Positions 8,354 to 17,025 of a stretch of 64,000 nt of DNA are shown here, one piece after another. Origin of the DNA: Salinimicrobium sediminis (lineage in GTDB: Bacteria; Bacteroidota; Bacteroidia; Flavobacteriales; Flavobacteriaceae). The position numbers were made by a program, and so were the translations under genes. The first letter of the stretch is position 1; every line of letters starts with the position of its first letter. The notes below the pieces were generated by a model. It did no database searches. It saw only the letters and a list, made by a program, of their open reading frames with translations, and was not told the DNA's origin. The stretch is taken from assembly GCF_900215295.1 (NCBI RefSeq), contig NZ_OCMF01000001.1, forward strand, positions 1,612,001 to 1,676,000, written 5' to 3'.

Positions 8354-9268
8354 TTAATTTGAAAGGATCATTTCTTCAAAGGAGAGGATGGTAGAATAAC
8401 CTTTTTTCCTGAAATATTCCATATCCTCGTCACTTCCTGTTGCCAATACAAAATCTCCACCCCAACCGCCCAGGCTTTTTACAGCGCCTGGATAATCCGG
8501 GAATAACTCATTTTTTACCTTTTTTAAGCCTGTAAGTGTTGAGATGATGCTTTCGTGGACCTCAATAAGCAGTTCGAATTCAGCAAGGGTAGTGCAGGTA
8601 AGTATGCTTTGGGTGAGATTAGAGATCTTTTCAATTGCAATGTCCAATGTTGCTTTTTCCTGCTGCCGGTAGTGAACAATGGATTCCCGGCTATTCTGTT
8701 TTTTATTTAAAAAGACAAAAAATAACCTGTCTTTAAAAGGCGGATCAAAAGTGGCCTTAAAAATGACATTTTCTGCAGGCGTTCTGCGGTAGGTTATAGC
8801 ACTTCCCTGCAGGGCCACGGCAACATCATATCCGCTGCCTCCAAAAGTTGTCTCAAGGAGCTCAAAAGCATCAACATCTGTCCACTTTGCCAGGTTTGCT
8901 ATAAGCGTAGAGGAAGTTCCCAGCCCCCATTCCCGCGGAAAATCTGTTTTAGTTATAATTTGATATCCTTTCTCTCCTTTAAAAAGCTGCTGATTCCTCT
9001 TTGCAGCAGAACGAAGTGCCAGAAACAACATTTTTGACACTTCAGATGTTGGGAGCACTTCCTGATTAAGGTCTGATATTTTAAAGCTGTCTTCAAACCA
9101 GACTTTATCTTCCCGGTCAAGGCTTTTCCATTCGATCACCGTTTCCGGGATCTCTGTCACCTCCATCTGCTGCCCGAATTTTGTAGGTAAAGCAAGGGCA
9201 ACAGCGCCATCCAGTACCACGTATTCTCCTGTAATAAGCAATTTACCGTGACTGTGAAACTTTTGCAT
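8354..9268 (-). CDS. GYDIA-family GHMP kinase (mevalonate pathway)
   Basis: A 304-residue small-molecule kinase of the GHMP superfamily. It begins with the typical GKLLITGEYVVLDG (residues 8-21), has the glycine/serine-rich ATP loop WGLGTSST (about 114-121), and carries FGGSGYDVAVALQG, the variant of the GYDIA signature that gives the Bacteroidota family its name. The partner gene upstream is HMG-CoA reductase and the two overlap by one base (TAATG), so it very probably phosphorylates mevalonate or phosphomevalonate. Which of the two cannot be decided from sequence. Confidence 0.88.
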   Translation of the reverse strand: MQKFHSHGKLLITGEYVVLDGAVALALPTKFGQQMEVTEIPETVIEWKSLDREDKVWFEDSFKISDLNQEVLPTSEVSKMLFLALRSAAKRNQQLFKGEKGYQIITKTDFPREWGLGTSSTLIANLAKWTDVDAFELLETTFGGSGYDVAVALQGSAITYRRTPAENVIFKATFDPPFKDRLFFVFLNKKQNSRESIVHYRQQEKATLDIAIEKISNLTQSILTCTTLAEFELLIEVHESIISTLTGLKKVKNELFPDYPGAVKSLGGWGGDFVLATGSDEDMEYFRKKGYSTILSFEEMILSN

Positions 9269-10581
9269 TAACTTCTCAGTTTTTCCAGTTGTTCTTCTAC
9301 TGCACTATGGGATACGTTATGAACTTTAAAATGTTTCACAAGGACCTCTTTTTCCTGCGGAGTAGCGTTTAGCTGATTGAGGATGTTCATTAGGTGCATT
9401 TTCATGTGCCCCTGCTGAATTCCCGTAGTGATCAGGGATCTTACGGCTGCAAAATTTTGTGCAAGTCCGGCGGCGGCTACGATCTTCATTAGATCGGGTG
9501 CCGATGGCTTCTGAAGGATCTCTAATGCGATCCTGGAAAGAGGATGTAAACCTGTTAAGCCCCCCACAGTCCCCAGGGCCAACGGAATTTCCATCCAAAA
9601 CCTGAATTTTCCATTCCGAACATCGGCATGAGAAAGGCTGGTGTATTTTCCATCTTTTGAAGCGTAAGCATGAATTCCTGCCTCCACGGCTCTAAAGTCA
9701 TTTCCGGTTGATAATACTACTGCATCTATCCCGTTCATGATCCCTTTATTGTGGGTCACCGCCCGGTAAGGTTCGGCTTCAGCAATTTTTAATGCCCTGA
9801 CGAATTTTGCCGCGAAATCCTCTCCGCTCATTTCATGATCTGCCAGTTCCTTCACATCGCAGGAAACTTCAGCTCTCACAATACAGTCGGGTACGTAATT
9901 TGACAGTATGCTCATCACTATCTCAATATCTTTTTCAGAAGCTGAGAAATTTTCGTAGACAGCGGCTTCAGCTTTAAAAGTTTCAGCAAACCTTTCGAGA
10001 CAGGAATTGATAAAATTTGCACCCATGGAATCTTTGGTTTCAAAGGTGCAGTGCAGCTGAAAATAATCTCCCAAAAGTGTCGTTTTATCCCGAAGTTCCA
10101 GGTTGATGACGCCGCCGCCGCGCTTTTCCATATTTTTGGTTAGGGGAGCGACCGTCTCCAGCAACCTCGGCTTTACGTGCAGAAAGAAATCGGGAAGTTT
10201 TGATTTATCTCCCTGGTACATGAAATGCACCTGTCCGATTTTTTGAGTGCCTAAAACCTCGGCTTTGAATCCGCCGCGCTTACCCCAAAATTTTGCTGCT
10301 TTACTGGCTGCTGCAATTACAGAACTTTCTTCGGTAGCCATGGGAATGGCGTAAAGCTCATTATTGATAAGGAAGTTTGGAGCGAGCCCAAAGGGTAAAT
10401 AATAATTTGAAAGGGTGTTTTCTGTAAACTCCTCATGAAGCTGCTGCAGGTTGGCGTTAGGATTCCAATATTGCTGAAGGATATTTTTTGCTTCCGGATT
10501 ATTAGCCAGGTAGGTGTTGCTTAACCATTCAATTTTCTCCTCTTTGGTAAGTTTTGAGAAGCCCGGGATAGGATCTGTCAT
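9268..10581 (-). CDS. Hydroxymethylglutaryl-CoA reductase, class II
   Basis: 437 residues, the length of class II (so-called degradative) HMG-CoA reductases used biosynthetically in many Bacteroidota. Catalytic elements visible are the Glu of TEESSVIAAASKAAKFW, the Lys of THNKGIMNGID, the Asp of TGNDFRAVE and the C-terminal GHMKMH histidine region. An upstream in-frame ATG (10659) would add 26 Cys-rich residues unlike the family, and a promoter box (10602-10609) lies inside that extension, so the start at MTDPIPGFSK is chosen. It is the first gene of a two-gene operon with the GHMP kinase and feeds isoprenoid synthesis. Confidence 0.92.
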   Translation of the reverse strand: MTDPIPGFSKLTKEEKIEWLSNTYLANNPEAKNILQQYWNPNANLQQLHEEFTENTLSNYYLPFGLAPNFLINNELYAIPMATEESSVIAAASKAAKFWGKRGGFKAEVLGTQKIGQVHFMYQGDKSKLPDFFLHVKPRLLETVAPLTKNMEKRGGGVINLELRDKTTLLGDYFQLHCTFETKDSMGANFINSCLERFAETFKAEAAVYENFSASEKDIEIVMSILSNYVPDCIVRAEVSCDVKELADHEMSGEDFAAKFVRALKIAEAEPYRAVTHNKGIMNGIDAVVLSTGNDFRAVEAGIHAYASKDGKYTSLSHADVRNGKFRFWMEIPLALGTVGGLTGLHPLSRIALEILQKPSAPDLMKIVAAAGLAQNFAAVRSLITTGIQQGHMKMHLMNILNQLNATPQEKEVLVKHFKVHNVSHSAVEEQLEKLRS

Positions 10582-10601
10582 TTCATTAAAATTTGGAGTG
10601 G

Positions 10602-10609
10602 CAAAGATA
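10602..10609 (-). promoter_or_regulatory. -7 box of the HMG-CoA reductase operon
   Basis: On the minus strand TATCTTTG, a perfect TAnnTTTG box, 20 bases before the ATG at 10581. No clear -33 TTTG at 17-23 bases is visible. It supports the shorter start. Confidence 0.45.
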
Positions 10610-10782
10610 CAACTCCTCAAACAAAAGCAGTAAACCTTCTTCCTTTCAGGAATCTTCAAAAAAATATAATTTTAGGGGACGGGTAAATCCTTTAACAAGT
10701 CCTTATGATTTAACACCGTAAAACCCTATTTTTAGCTGAATTTTTAGTAAACTTGGCAAGCAAAAATTTTAATAGCACTTTG

Positions 10783-12984
10783 ATGAAGTTGACCTACGGG
10801 CTTTTGGCCTTTTTTCTTTCGGCCACGACGCTGCTTACTGCACAAAAAAAAGACATTACACTTGAAGATATATGGGGAGGTACTTTTCGCCAGGAAAGGA
10901 TGGAATCTCTTCGATCTCTTAATAACGGAAATGAATATGTTGTTCTTAATTTCGATAGGGAATCAGGCACTTCTTCAATAGACGTGTTCTCTTATGAGAC
11001 AGGAAAAAAGACCCGTACAATATTAAACAGTGGGGATCTTGACGGAATTCAATATTTTTCCGGCTACGAATTCAGCGATAACGAAAATAAGCTTATCCTG
11101 GGAACAGAGATTGAGTCTATCTACCGTCACTCTACCCGCGGAATTTTCTATGTCTATGATCTCAAATCAAAGGAGCTTCAGAAAATTTCTGAAGACAAGA
11201 TCAAAGAACCCACGCTTTCTCCCAACGGTGAAAAAGTAGCTTATGTCTTTGAAAATAATATTTATGTAAAAGATCTGGCTTCCGGAGAAGTTACTCAGGT
11301 GACCACAGATGGGGAATGGAATAAGATCATCAATGGAGTTACAGACTGGGTTTATGAAGAAGAGTTCTCTTTTGTCCGCGCATTCGAATGGAATAAAGAC
11401 AGCGACAAAATTGCATTTTTGAGGTTCGATGAATCCGAAGTTCCGGAATTTTCCATGGATGTATTTGGGCAAGATCTTTATCCTTCAAAAACGACTTTTA
11501 AATACCCGAAGGCAGGTGAAAAGAATTCTGATGTTTCTCTGCATATTTATGACCTTCAGAAAAACACTATTTCAGATGCCGATCTGGGAGATTACGAGGA
11601 TTTCTACATTCCGCGAATAAAGTGGACCAATGATGCCGACATCCTGAGTGCTCAGCTACTCAACCGTCACCAGAATGTGCTCGACCTCTTCTTTATCAAC
11701 GCTAAAACCAATGAAGCAAAAATTGTCCTTACCGAAAAAGATGAGGCTTACGTTGATGTCACCGACAATTTGACCTTTTTGGAAGACAACAGTTTTATCT
11801 GGACCAGTGAAAAAGATGGGTGGAACCATATTTATCATTACGACAAGTCCGGAAAATTGAAGAACCAGGTGACCAGAGGAAACTGGGAGGTGACAAATTA
11901 TTACGGATTCGATCCTAAATCAAAAACTATTTTCTTCCAGAGTACCGAGAATGGAAGCATCAACCGGGATGTCTTTTCGATCAAAGCCAACGGAAAGAAT
12001 AAAAAACAACTCACCGATAAAGTGGGGCAGAACAGCGCCGACTTTAGTGCAGATTATACTTATTTCATCAACAGCTTCAACAGTGCCACCACGCCGTATG
12101 AATTCACACTGCACCGCGCGAAAGACGGAAAACTGGTGAGGGAGATCCTCGATAACCAAAAGCTGTTAAAGCAAATGGCCGACTACAAATTTGTTCCGAA
12201 GGAATTTTCCACTCTTGCTGTAAATGGAGAAGACCTGAACATGTGGATGATCAAGCCTGCAAATTTTGATGAGACCAAACAATATCCGTTGTTCATCGCT
12301 CAGTATTCTGGACCGGGCTCTCAGGAGGTAGGGAACCGTTTTCATGGTACCAATGACTACTGGTACCAGATGCTTGCCGGGAAAGGATATATAGTTGTAG
12401 GGATCGATCCTCGGGGAACAGGCTATAAAGGAGCCGCTTTTAAGAAAGTGACTCAAAAGGAGCTTGGAAAGTATGAAGTAGAAGATATTATTGAGGCTGC
12501 TAGAATTCTTGGGGAGAGAGAATATATTGATTCAGAGAACATGGGGATTTGGGGTTGGAGCTATGGAGGATTCATGTCTTCAAATGCCCTTTTAAAAGGG
12601 AATGATGTTTATAAAATGGCTATTGCGGTCGCTCCCGTGACCAGCTGGAGATTCTATGACAGCATCTATACCGAAAGATATATGACCACGCCTCAGGAGA
12701 ATCCCTCTGGCTATGATGAGAATTCCCCTATAAATCATGTGGAAAAATTGAAAGGAGATTACCTCCTGGTGCATGGTACTGGTGACGACAATGTACATGT
12801 GCAGAATACTATGAGAATGATCGAGGCTCTTGTGCAGGCAAATAAACAATTTGACTGGGCGATCTATCCGGATAAAAATCATGGAATTTACGGCGGTAAT
12901 ACCCGTCTGCACCTTTACACACTTATGACAAATTTTATTGAAGAAAATTTAAAAGTTAATCCTAATATTAAATCCTCCCTATAA
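10783..12984 (+). CDS. Dipeptidyl peptidase IV (S9B), secreted
   Basis: 733 residues: signal peptide (1-21, ending LLTAQ), an eight-bladed DPPIV N-terminal propeller (about 90-460) with the double-Glu motif YEEEF that holds the substrate N terminus, and a C-terminal alpha/beta hydrolase. The catalytic triad can be placed at Ser593 in GWSYGGF, Asp668 in GTGDDNVH and His700 in KNHGIYGG. It removes X-Pro/X-Ala dipeptides from peptides in the periplasm. A TTG at 10753 would add ten residues; ATG 10783 is preferred because it starts directly before a good signal peptide and because a box one mismatch from TAnnTTTG (10748-10755) overlaps the TTG. The stop overlaps the first peptide transporter (TAATG), giving a peptide-uptake operon. 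Confidence 0.93.
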   Translation: MKLTYGLLAFFLSATTLLTAQKKDITLEDIWGGTFRQERMESLRSLNNGNEYVVLNFDRESGTSSIDVFSYETGKKTRTILNSGDLDGIQYFSGYEFSDNENKLILGTEIESIYRHSTRGIFYVYDLKSKELQKISEDKIKEPTLSPNGEKVAYVFENNIYVKDLASGEVTQVTTDGEWNKIINGVTDWVYEEEFSFVRAFEWNKDSDKIAFLRFDESEVPEFSMDVFGQDLYPSKTTFKYPKAGEKNSDVSLHIYDLQKNTISDADLGDYEDFYIPRIKWTNDADILSAQLLNRHQNVLDLFFINAKTNEAKIVLTEKDEAYVDVTDNLTFLEDNSFIWTSEKDGWNHIYHYDKSGKLKNQVTRGNWEVTNYYGFDPKSKTIFFQSTENGSINRDVFSIKANGKNKKQLTDKVGQNSADFSADYTYFINSFNSATTPYEFTLHRAKDGKLVREILDNQKLLKQMADYKFVPKEFSTLAVNGEDLNMWMIKPANFDETKQYPLFIAQYSGPGSQEVGNRFHGTNDYWYQMLAGKGYIVVGIDPRGTGYKGAAFKKVTQKELGKYEVEDIIEAARILGEREYIDSENMGIWGWSYGGFMSSNALLKGNDVYKMAIAVAPVTSWRFYDSIYTERYMTTPQENPSGYDENSPINHVEKLKGDYLLVHGTGDDNVHVQNTMRMIEALVQANKQFDWAIYPDKNHGIYGGNTRLHLYTLMTNFIEENLKVNPNIKSSL

Positions 12985-14576
12985 TGGCAGCAACAACAGC
13001 ACCGCAAAACCGTGAACTCTTTGGGCATCCGGTAGGTCTATATGTTTTATTTTTCACAGAGATGTGGGAACGCTTCTCCTACTATGGAATGCGTGCAATC
13101 CTGGTTCTTTATCTTGTAAGTGCTACCCAGGGCGGTAATGCCGGGCTTGGCTGGACCAATGCCGAAGCTTTGGCCCTTTATGGATGGTATACCATGTTGG
13201 TATATGTCGCATCTATTCCAGGTGGGATCATCGCAGATAAGTTACTTGGACAGAAAAAAGCTGTGCTTTGGGGTGGGATTATCCTTGTTGCCGGTCACGG
13301 TATTCTGGCTGTCGAAGAAATGTGGGCCTTTTATACCGGTCTTGGTTTGATCATCGCCGGGGTAGGAATGCTTAAGCCAAATATTTCCACCATGGTGGGA
13401 GGTCTCTACAAAGAAGGAGATATTAGAAGAGATAAAGGTTTTACCATTTTCTACATCGGGATCAATTTGGGAGCTTTTCTTTCCTCTTTGATCGTTGGAT
13501 ATGTGGGAGAAAACATTGGATGGCACTGGGGCTTTGGCCTTGCCGGAATAGCCATGGCTTTTGGATTATTGGTTTACCTCTGGGGTCAAAAGTACCTGGT
13601 GGAGGTAGGGAACCTGCTTTCTAAAGCCGAAAGAGATTCGGGAGCTTCCTTTGGAGGAATGTTCACAGATCTTTTCAAATCTCCGGTACAGTTAACCATA
13701 ACTGCCCTTTTGATGGCATTTTCTATTTACTGGTTGCTGGCCGAAGATCTTGCTTATGGATTCCTGTTTATTTTCCTCACGCTGGTTACCGCGATGATGT
13801 TGATGGTTTACAAAGATCTTACCTCACAGGTAATGAAGGACCGTTACGTAGTGATGCTGCTTTCCTTCATCCTGGTAATAGTTTTCTGGGGAGCTTTTGA
13901 ACAGGCCGGTGGTCTTATGAATATTTATGCCCTTGAAAAAACTGACAGATCCTTGCCTTTTAGTCTGCCATTAATAGGTAGCGAAGTACCTGCTTCCTGG
14001 TTCCAGTCGCTTAATGCCTTGTTCATCATCATCTTTGGTGTGATCGTAGCGAATTTCTGGGCTAAACGAAAATTAAAGAGCAAAGAAGCTTCCTCTATCT
14101 TTAAAATGGCAATAGGGGTAGCTATTATGGGTCTTGGATTTATTTTCATGGTCTTTGCTTCTATGGAATTCCAGAATGATGGAGCTTCAGCCATGTACTG
14201 GTTGGTACTGGCATATTTGTTCCACACTATTGGGGAATTAAGTTCCTCGCCGGTAGCACTTTCTTTCATAACCAAGCTTGCGCCGGTAAAGTATGCATCT
14301 TTAATGATGGGAGTTTATTTCGCAGCTACAGGTCTTGGGAACAAAGTTGCCGGTATTGTGGGAGAATTTTCTTCTGAAGCCGGGGACGGAACCATCTTCC
14401 TTGGTATAACAATTTTTACAGTAGCCTTTGCCATTATTGTTTTGCTTATGCTTAAGCCTCTTAAGCGTCTTACTCACGGAGTTGAAGATGAAGAAAGAGA
14501 GTTGCCTCAGCAGGAGAATTTTGAACTTGGAGATGAGGATCTTGTAGATAAAGAAGATACTAAAAGAAGAAGGTAA
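12984..14576 (+). CDS. POT/PTR family proton-dependent peptide transporter (first copy)
   Basis: 530 residues with about 14 hydrophobic segments. The signature EMWERFSYYGMRAILVLYL near residue 25 holds the ExxERF proton-coupling motif of the PTR2 family. The second signature (FTIFYIGINLGAF) lies near 153, and the C-terminal half has the conserved HTIGELSSSP motif. The charged C-terminal tail (EDEERELPQQ onward) is cytoplasmic. It imports di- and tripeptides with protons across the inner membrane. Translation is coupled to the upstream peptidase and to the downstream paralogue by one-base overlaps. Confidence 0.93.
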   Translation: MAATTAPQNRELFGHPVGLYVLFFTEMWERFSYYGMRAILVLYLVSATQGGNAGLGWTNAEALALYGWYTMLVYVASIPGGIIADKLLGQKKAVLWGGIILVAGHGILAVEEMWAFYTGLGLIIAGVGMLKPNISTMVGGLYKEGDIRRDKGFTIFYIGINLGAFLSSLIVGYVGENIGWHWGFGLAGIAMAFGLLVYLWGQKYLVEVGNLLSKAERDSGASFGGMFTDLFKSPVQLTITALLMAFSIYWLLAEDLAYGFLFIFLTLVTAMMLMVYKDLTSQVMKDRYVVMLLSFILVIVFWGAFEQAGGLMNIYALEKTDRSLPFSLPLIGSEVPASWFQSLNALFIIIFGVIVANFWAKRKLKSKEASSIFKMAIGVAIMGLGFIFMVFASMEFQNDGASAMYWLVLAYLFHTIGELSSSPVALSFITKLAPVKYASLMMGVYFAATGLGNKVAGIVGEFSSEAGDGTIFLGITIFTVAFAIIVLLMLKPLKRLTHGVEDEERELPQQENFELGDEDLVDKEDTKRRR

Positions 14577-16363
14577 TGGCAGCAACGGTTCCTGCGGCAG
14601 AACATGATTTTTTTAAATCAAAAGTATTAGGTCATCCCGCCGGCCTTTTCGTTCTTTTCTTTACAGAAATGTGGGAGCGATTCTCTTTCTACGGAATGAG
14701 AGTACTGCTCATTAACTTTCTTACGATGGCTATCGTAGGGGTAGACAATCCCGGATGGGGCTGGAGTGCAGAGAATGCCGGAGCCCTTTTTGGAACCTAT
14801 GCGGGTTTGCTCTATTTAACACCTATTGCCGGAGGTATAATTGCCGATAAGATCACCGGTTATCGCTGGGCGGTGGTCATTGGTGCGGCGATCATGACCT
14901 TGGGACATGCCTCTATGGCTATTGAAACGGAGTTTTCATTATATTTTGGGCTTGGTCTGCTTGTTATTGGTACGGGATTTTTTAAACCCAATATCACTTC
15001 CATAATTTCTGAAATGTATGACGGGAAGCCCGATAAAAAGGATGGGGCCTATACCATCTTTTACATGGGTGTGAATGCGGGTGCTTTCTTCGGAATGATG
15101 CTTTGCGGCTATCTGGCCGAAAGAGTTGGCTGGAGCTGGGGCTTTGGGCTGGCCGGAATTTTCATGTTGCTGGGAACCTTACAATTTTGGTTGGCAAAAC
15201 CTCTTTTCGGAAACATAGGGGGGGTACCCGATAAAGCTAAAAAAGCTGAAGAATTTAAAAAAGAAGAAGCTTCAGGAATTAAAGATCACGGGCATAATCC
15301 TTTTACCCTTTTAGATAAGATCCTTGTCCTGGCCACTTCTGTAATTGGATTTCTTTACCTCATTAATGATCCTGTCTCCAGGATAGCAGACTTAAACCTG
15401 CTTCCGGCAGTGATGCCTTTTGACTTTCAGGGAGAGCCATTTTCAGGACCCCTGGCATTGGCATTGATTGGTCTGGTGTTGTTCCTTGTGCTGGTTATTT
15501 CCAGGATCGCCAGGTATGCAAAAGTGGTTCGGGACAGAATGATCGCAGTGATCATATTTGCCTTTTTTACAGTTTTCTTCTGGATGTCTTTCGAGCAGGG
15601 TGCAACTTCTTTAATCATCTTTGCCAGGGATTCTGTAGACAGAGTGTTGGTGGGAGGAGGAGCTACCATGTTTAATATATTCAATACCCTGCTTACCGTA
15701 ATTCCACTTATGATCATAACATGGGTGCTGTACTTGCTTTGGAAACAAACCTACAAGCAGGTGCTGGGTTCGAATATCGTTCTCGTGATATGCTTCGGAT
15801 TGATCTGGGCGATTGTAATATGGATGTTGGTTAGGGAATTCCAGGGAGATACTACAGAGATCACCGTGTCCTGGTTCAGTATTCTTAACTCCTTTTTCAT
15901 TATTGTTTTTGCTTCTTTCTTTTCAAAATGGTGGGAAAGCAAATACAATCCTTCAGCTGCATGGAAGTACAGCTTTGGACTTATCCTTCTAGGTCTTGGA
16001 TTTGGATTACTGGCTTTTGGATCTTCAGGAGTGGCCGAAGGTGCCAAAGTAAGCATGGTTTGGCTTATTCTGGCCTATCTTTTCCATACTTTGGGCGAAC
16101 TGTGCTTATCTCCTTTGGGGTTATCATACGTTAGTAAACTGGTACCTGCTAGAATGATTGCCTTTATGTTTGGGATGTGGTACCTTGCCATTGCTATAGG
16201 TAATAAGCTTGCGGGTTCGTTTGGGGGAATGATCAATGAAATTACAGAACAGTACAGCCTGTCGGCCTTCTTCCTTATCTTTACCGTAGTGCCAATTTCT
16301 GCGGGAATTATTGTAGCCTTGCTTAATCCATTACTCAAGAAACTAATGCATGGAGTGAAATAA
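14576..16363 (+). CDS. POT/PTR family proton-dependent peptide transporter (second copy)
   Basis: A 595-residue paralogue of the preceding gene, beginning with a similar MAATxxA start and with the same EMWERFSFYGMRVLLI signature, FYMGVNAGAFFG motif and HTLGELCLSP motif. It is longer by about 65 residues, mainly in the middle, where a charged loop (KAKKAEEFKKEEASGIKDHG region) is followed by extra hydrophobic segments. The pair probably arose by duplication and may differ in peptide preference; this is inference. A terminator follows, so it ends the operon. Confidence 0.93.
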   Translation: MAATVPAAEHDFFKSKVLGHPAGLFVLFFTEMWERFSFYGMRVLLINFLTMAIVGVDNPGWGWSAENAGALFGTYAGLLYLTPIAGGIIADKITGYRWAVVIGAAIMTLGHASMAIETEFSLYFGLGLLVIGTGFFKPNITSIISEMYDGKPDKKDGAYTIFYMGVNAGAFFGMMLCGYLAERVGWSWGFGLAGIFMLLGTLQFWLAKPLFGNIGGVPDKAKKAEEFKKEEASGIKDHGHNPFTLLDKILVLATSVIGFLYLINDPVSRIADLNLLPAVMPFDFQGEPFSGPLALALIGLVLFLVLVISRIARYAKVVRDRMIAVIIFAFFTVFFWMSFEQGATSLIIFARDSVDRVLVGGGATMFNIFNTLLTVIPLMIITWVLYLLWKQTYKQVLGSNIVLVICFGLIWAIVIWMLVREFQGDTTEITVSWFSILNSFFIIVFASFFSKWWESKYNPSAAWKYSFGLILLGLGFGLLAFGSSGVAEGAKVSMVWLILAYLFHTLGELCLSPLGLSYVSKLVPARMIAFMFGMWYLAIAIGNKLAGSFGGMINEITEQYSLSAFFLIFTVVPISAGIIVALLNPLLKKLMHGVK

Positions 16364-16386
16364 AACCGGTCAAAAAATATATTTTT

Positions 16387-16417
16387 GCGCCCTCTTCAAG
16401 AGGGCGTTATTTTTTAT
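16387..16417 (+). terminator. Intrinsic terminator after the peptide-uptake operon
   Basis: An 8-bp GC-rich stem CGCCCTCT/AGAGGGCG (16388-16395 with 16399-16406), three-base loop, then TTATTTTTT. Confidence 0.8.
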
Positions 16418-16455
16418 AAATTAGGTACGACTATTGAGTAGATGGAAGAAAAAGC

Positions 16456-17007
16456 ATGAAAAAATATATACTTACATTTTTGATCCTTGTTGCCGCTGTG
16501 TCTTCGGGGATCTCCCAGGAGATCAAATGGATGACTATGAATGAGGCCTTGGCGGCTCAGAAAAAGAAACCTAAAAAGATCTTTATGGATGCCTATACCA
16601 CCTGGTGCGGGCCTTGTAAGCTGCTGGATCAAAATACTTTTTCCAATAAGGATGTGGCCCAATATATCAACAAACATTATTATCCCGTAAAATTCAATGC
16701 TGAAGGCACTGAAGAAGTAAGATACAGGGAACTTACCTTCACCAATCCCGATTATGATCCTAACAGGAAGGGCCGTAACAGTACTCATCAGTTTACACGG
16801 GCCATGAAAATAACGGGTTATCCCAGTCTCGTCTTCTTTGATGAAAAAGGGGATTTGATTGGGCCTATTCCCGGATATCGTAATCCGCATCAAATAGAAT
16901 TGTTTCTGAAGTTGTTCAAGGACGAAGATTATAAGCAGATCAATACTCCCGAAGCTTTTAAAGAATATTCTGATTCCTTTACGAACGAATTCGAACCTGC
17001 GAATTAG
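16456..17007 (+). CDS. Secreted thioredoxin-like protein
   Basis: 183 residues with a signal peptide (about 1-20, ending SSGISQ) and a thioredoxin fold whose active site is WCGPCK (Cys51 and Cys54). The cis-Pro loop follows as GYPSLVFFDEKGD near residue 119. The family (DUF255/thioredoxin_7-like, with FMDAYTTWCGPCK) acts in the periplasm on disulfides. It is convergent with comEC, with only 18 bases between the stops, and stands alone between terminator and convergent gene. Redox partner unknown. Confidence 0.85.
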   Translation: MKKYILTFLILVAAVSSGISQEIKWMTMNEALAAQKKKPKKIFMDAYTTWCGPCKLLDQNTFSNKDVAQYINKHYYPVKFNAEGTEEVRYRELTFTNPDYDPNRKGRNSTHQFTRAMKITGYPSLVFFDEKGDLIGPIPGYRNPHQIELFLKLFKDEDYKQINTPEAFKEYSDSFTNEFEPAN

Positions 17008-17025
17008 GAAGACTTAAAAAGACCT

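Noticed and set aside
8354-9268. Naming this gene mevalonate kinase
   Set aside because: The GYDIA-family signature is shared by a distinct Bacteroidota group whose exact substrate cannot be settled from sequence.
16414-16893. Open frame of 159 codons on the minus strand
   Set aside because: Antisense to the thioredoxin gene, which has a signal peptide and WCGPCK.
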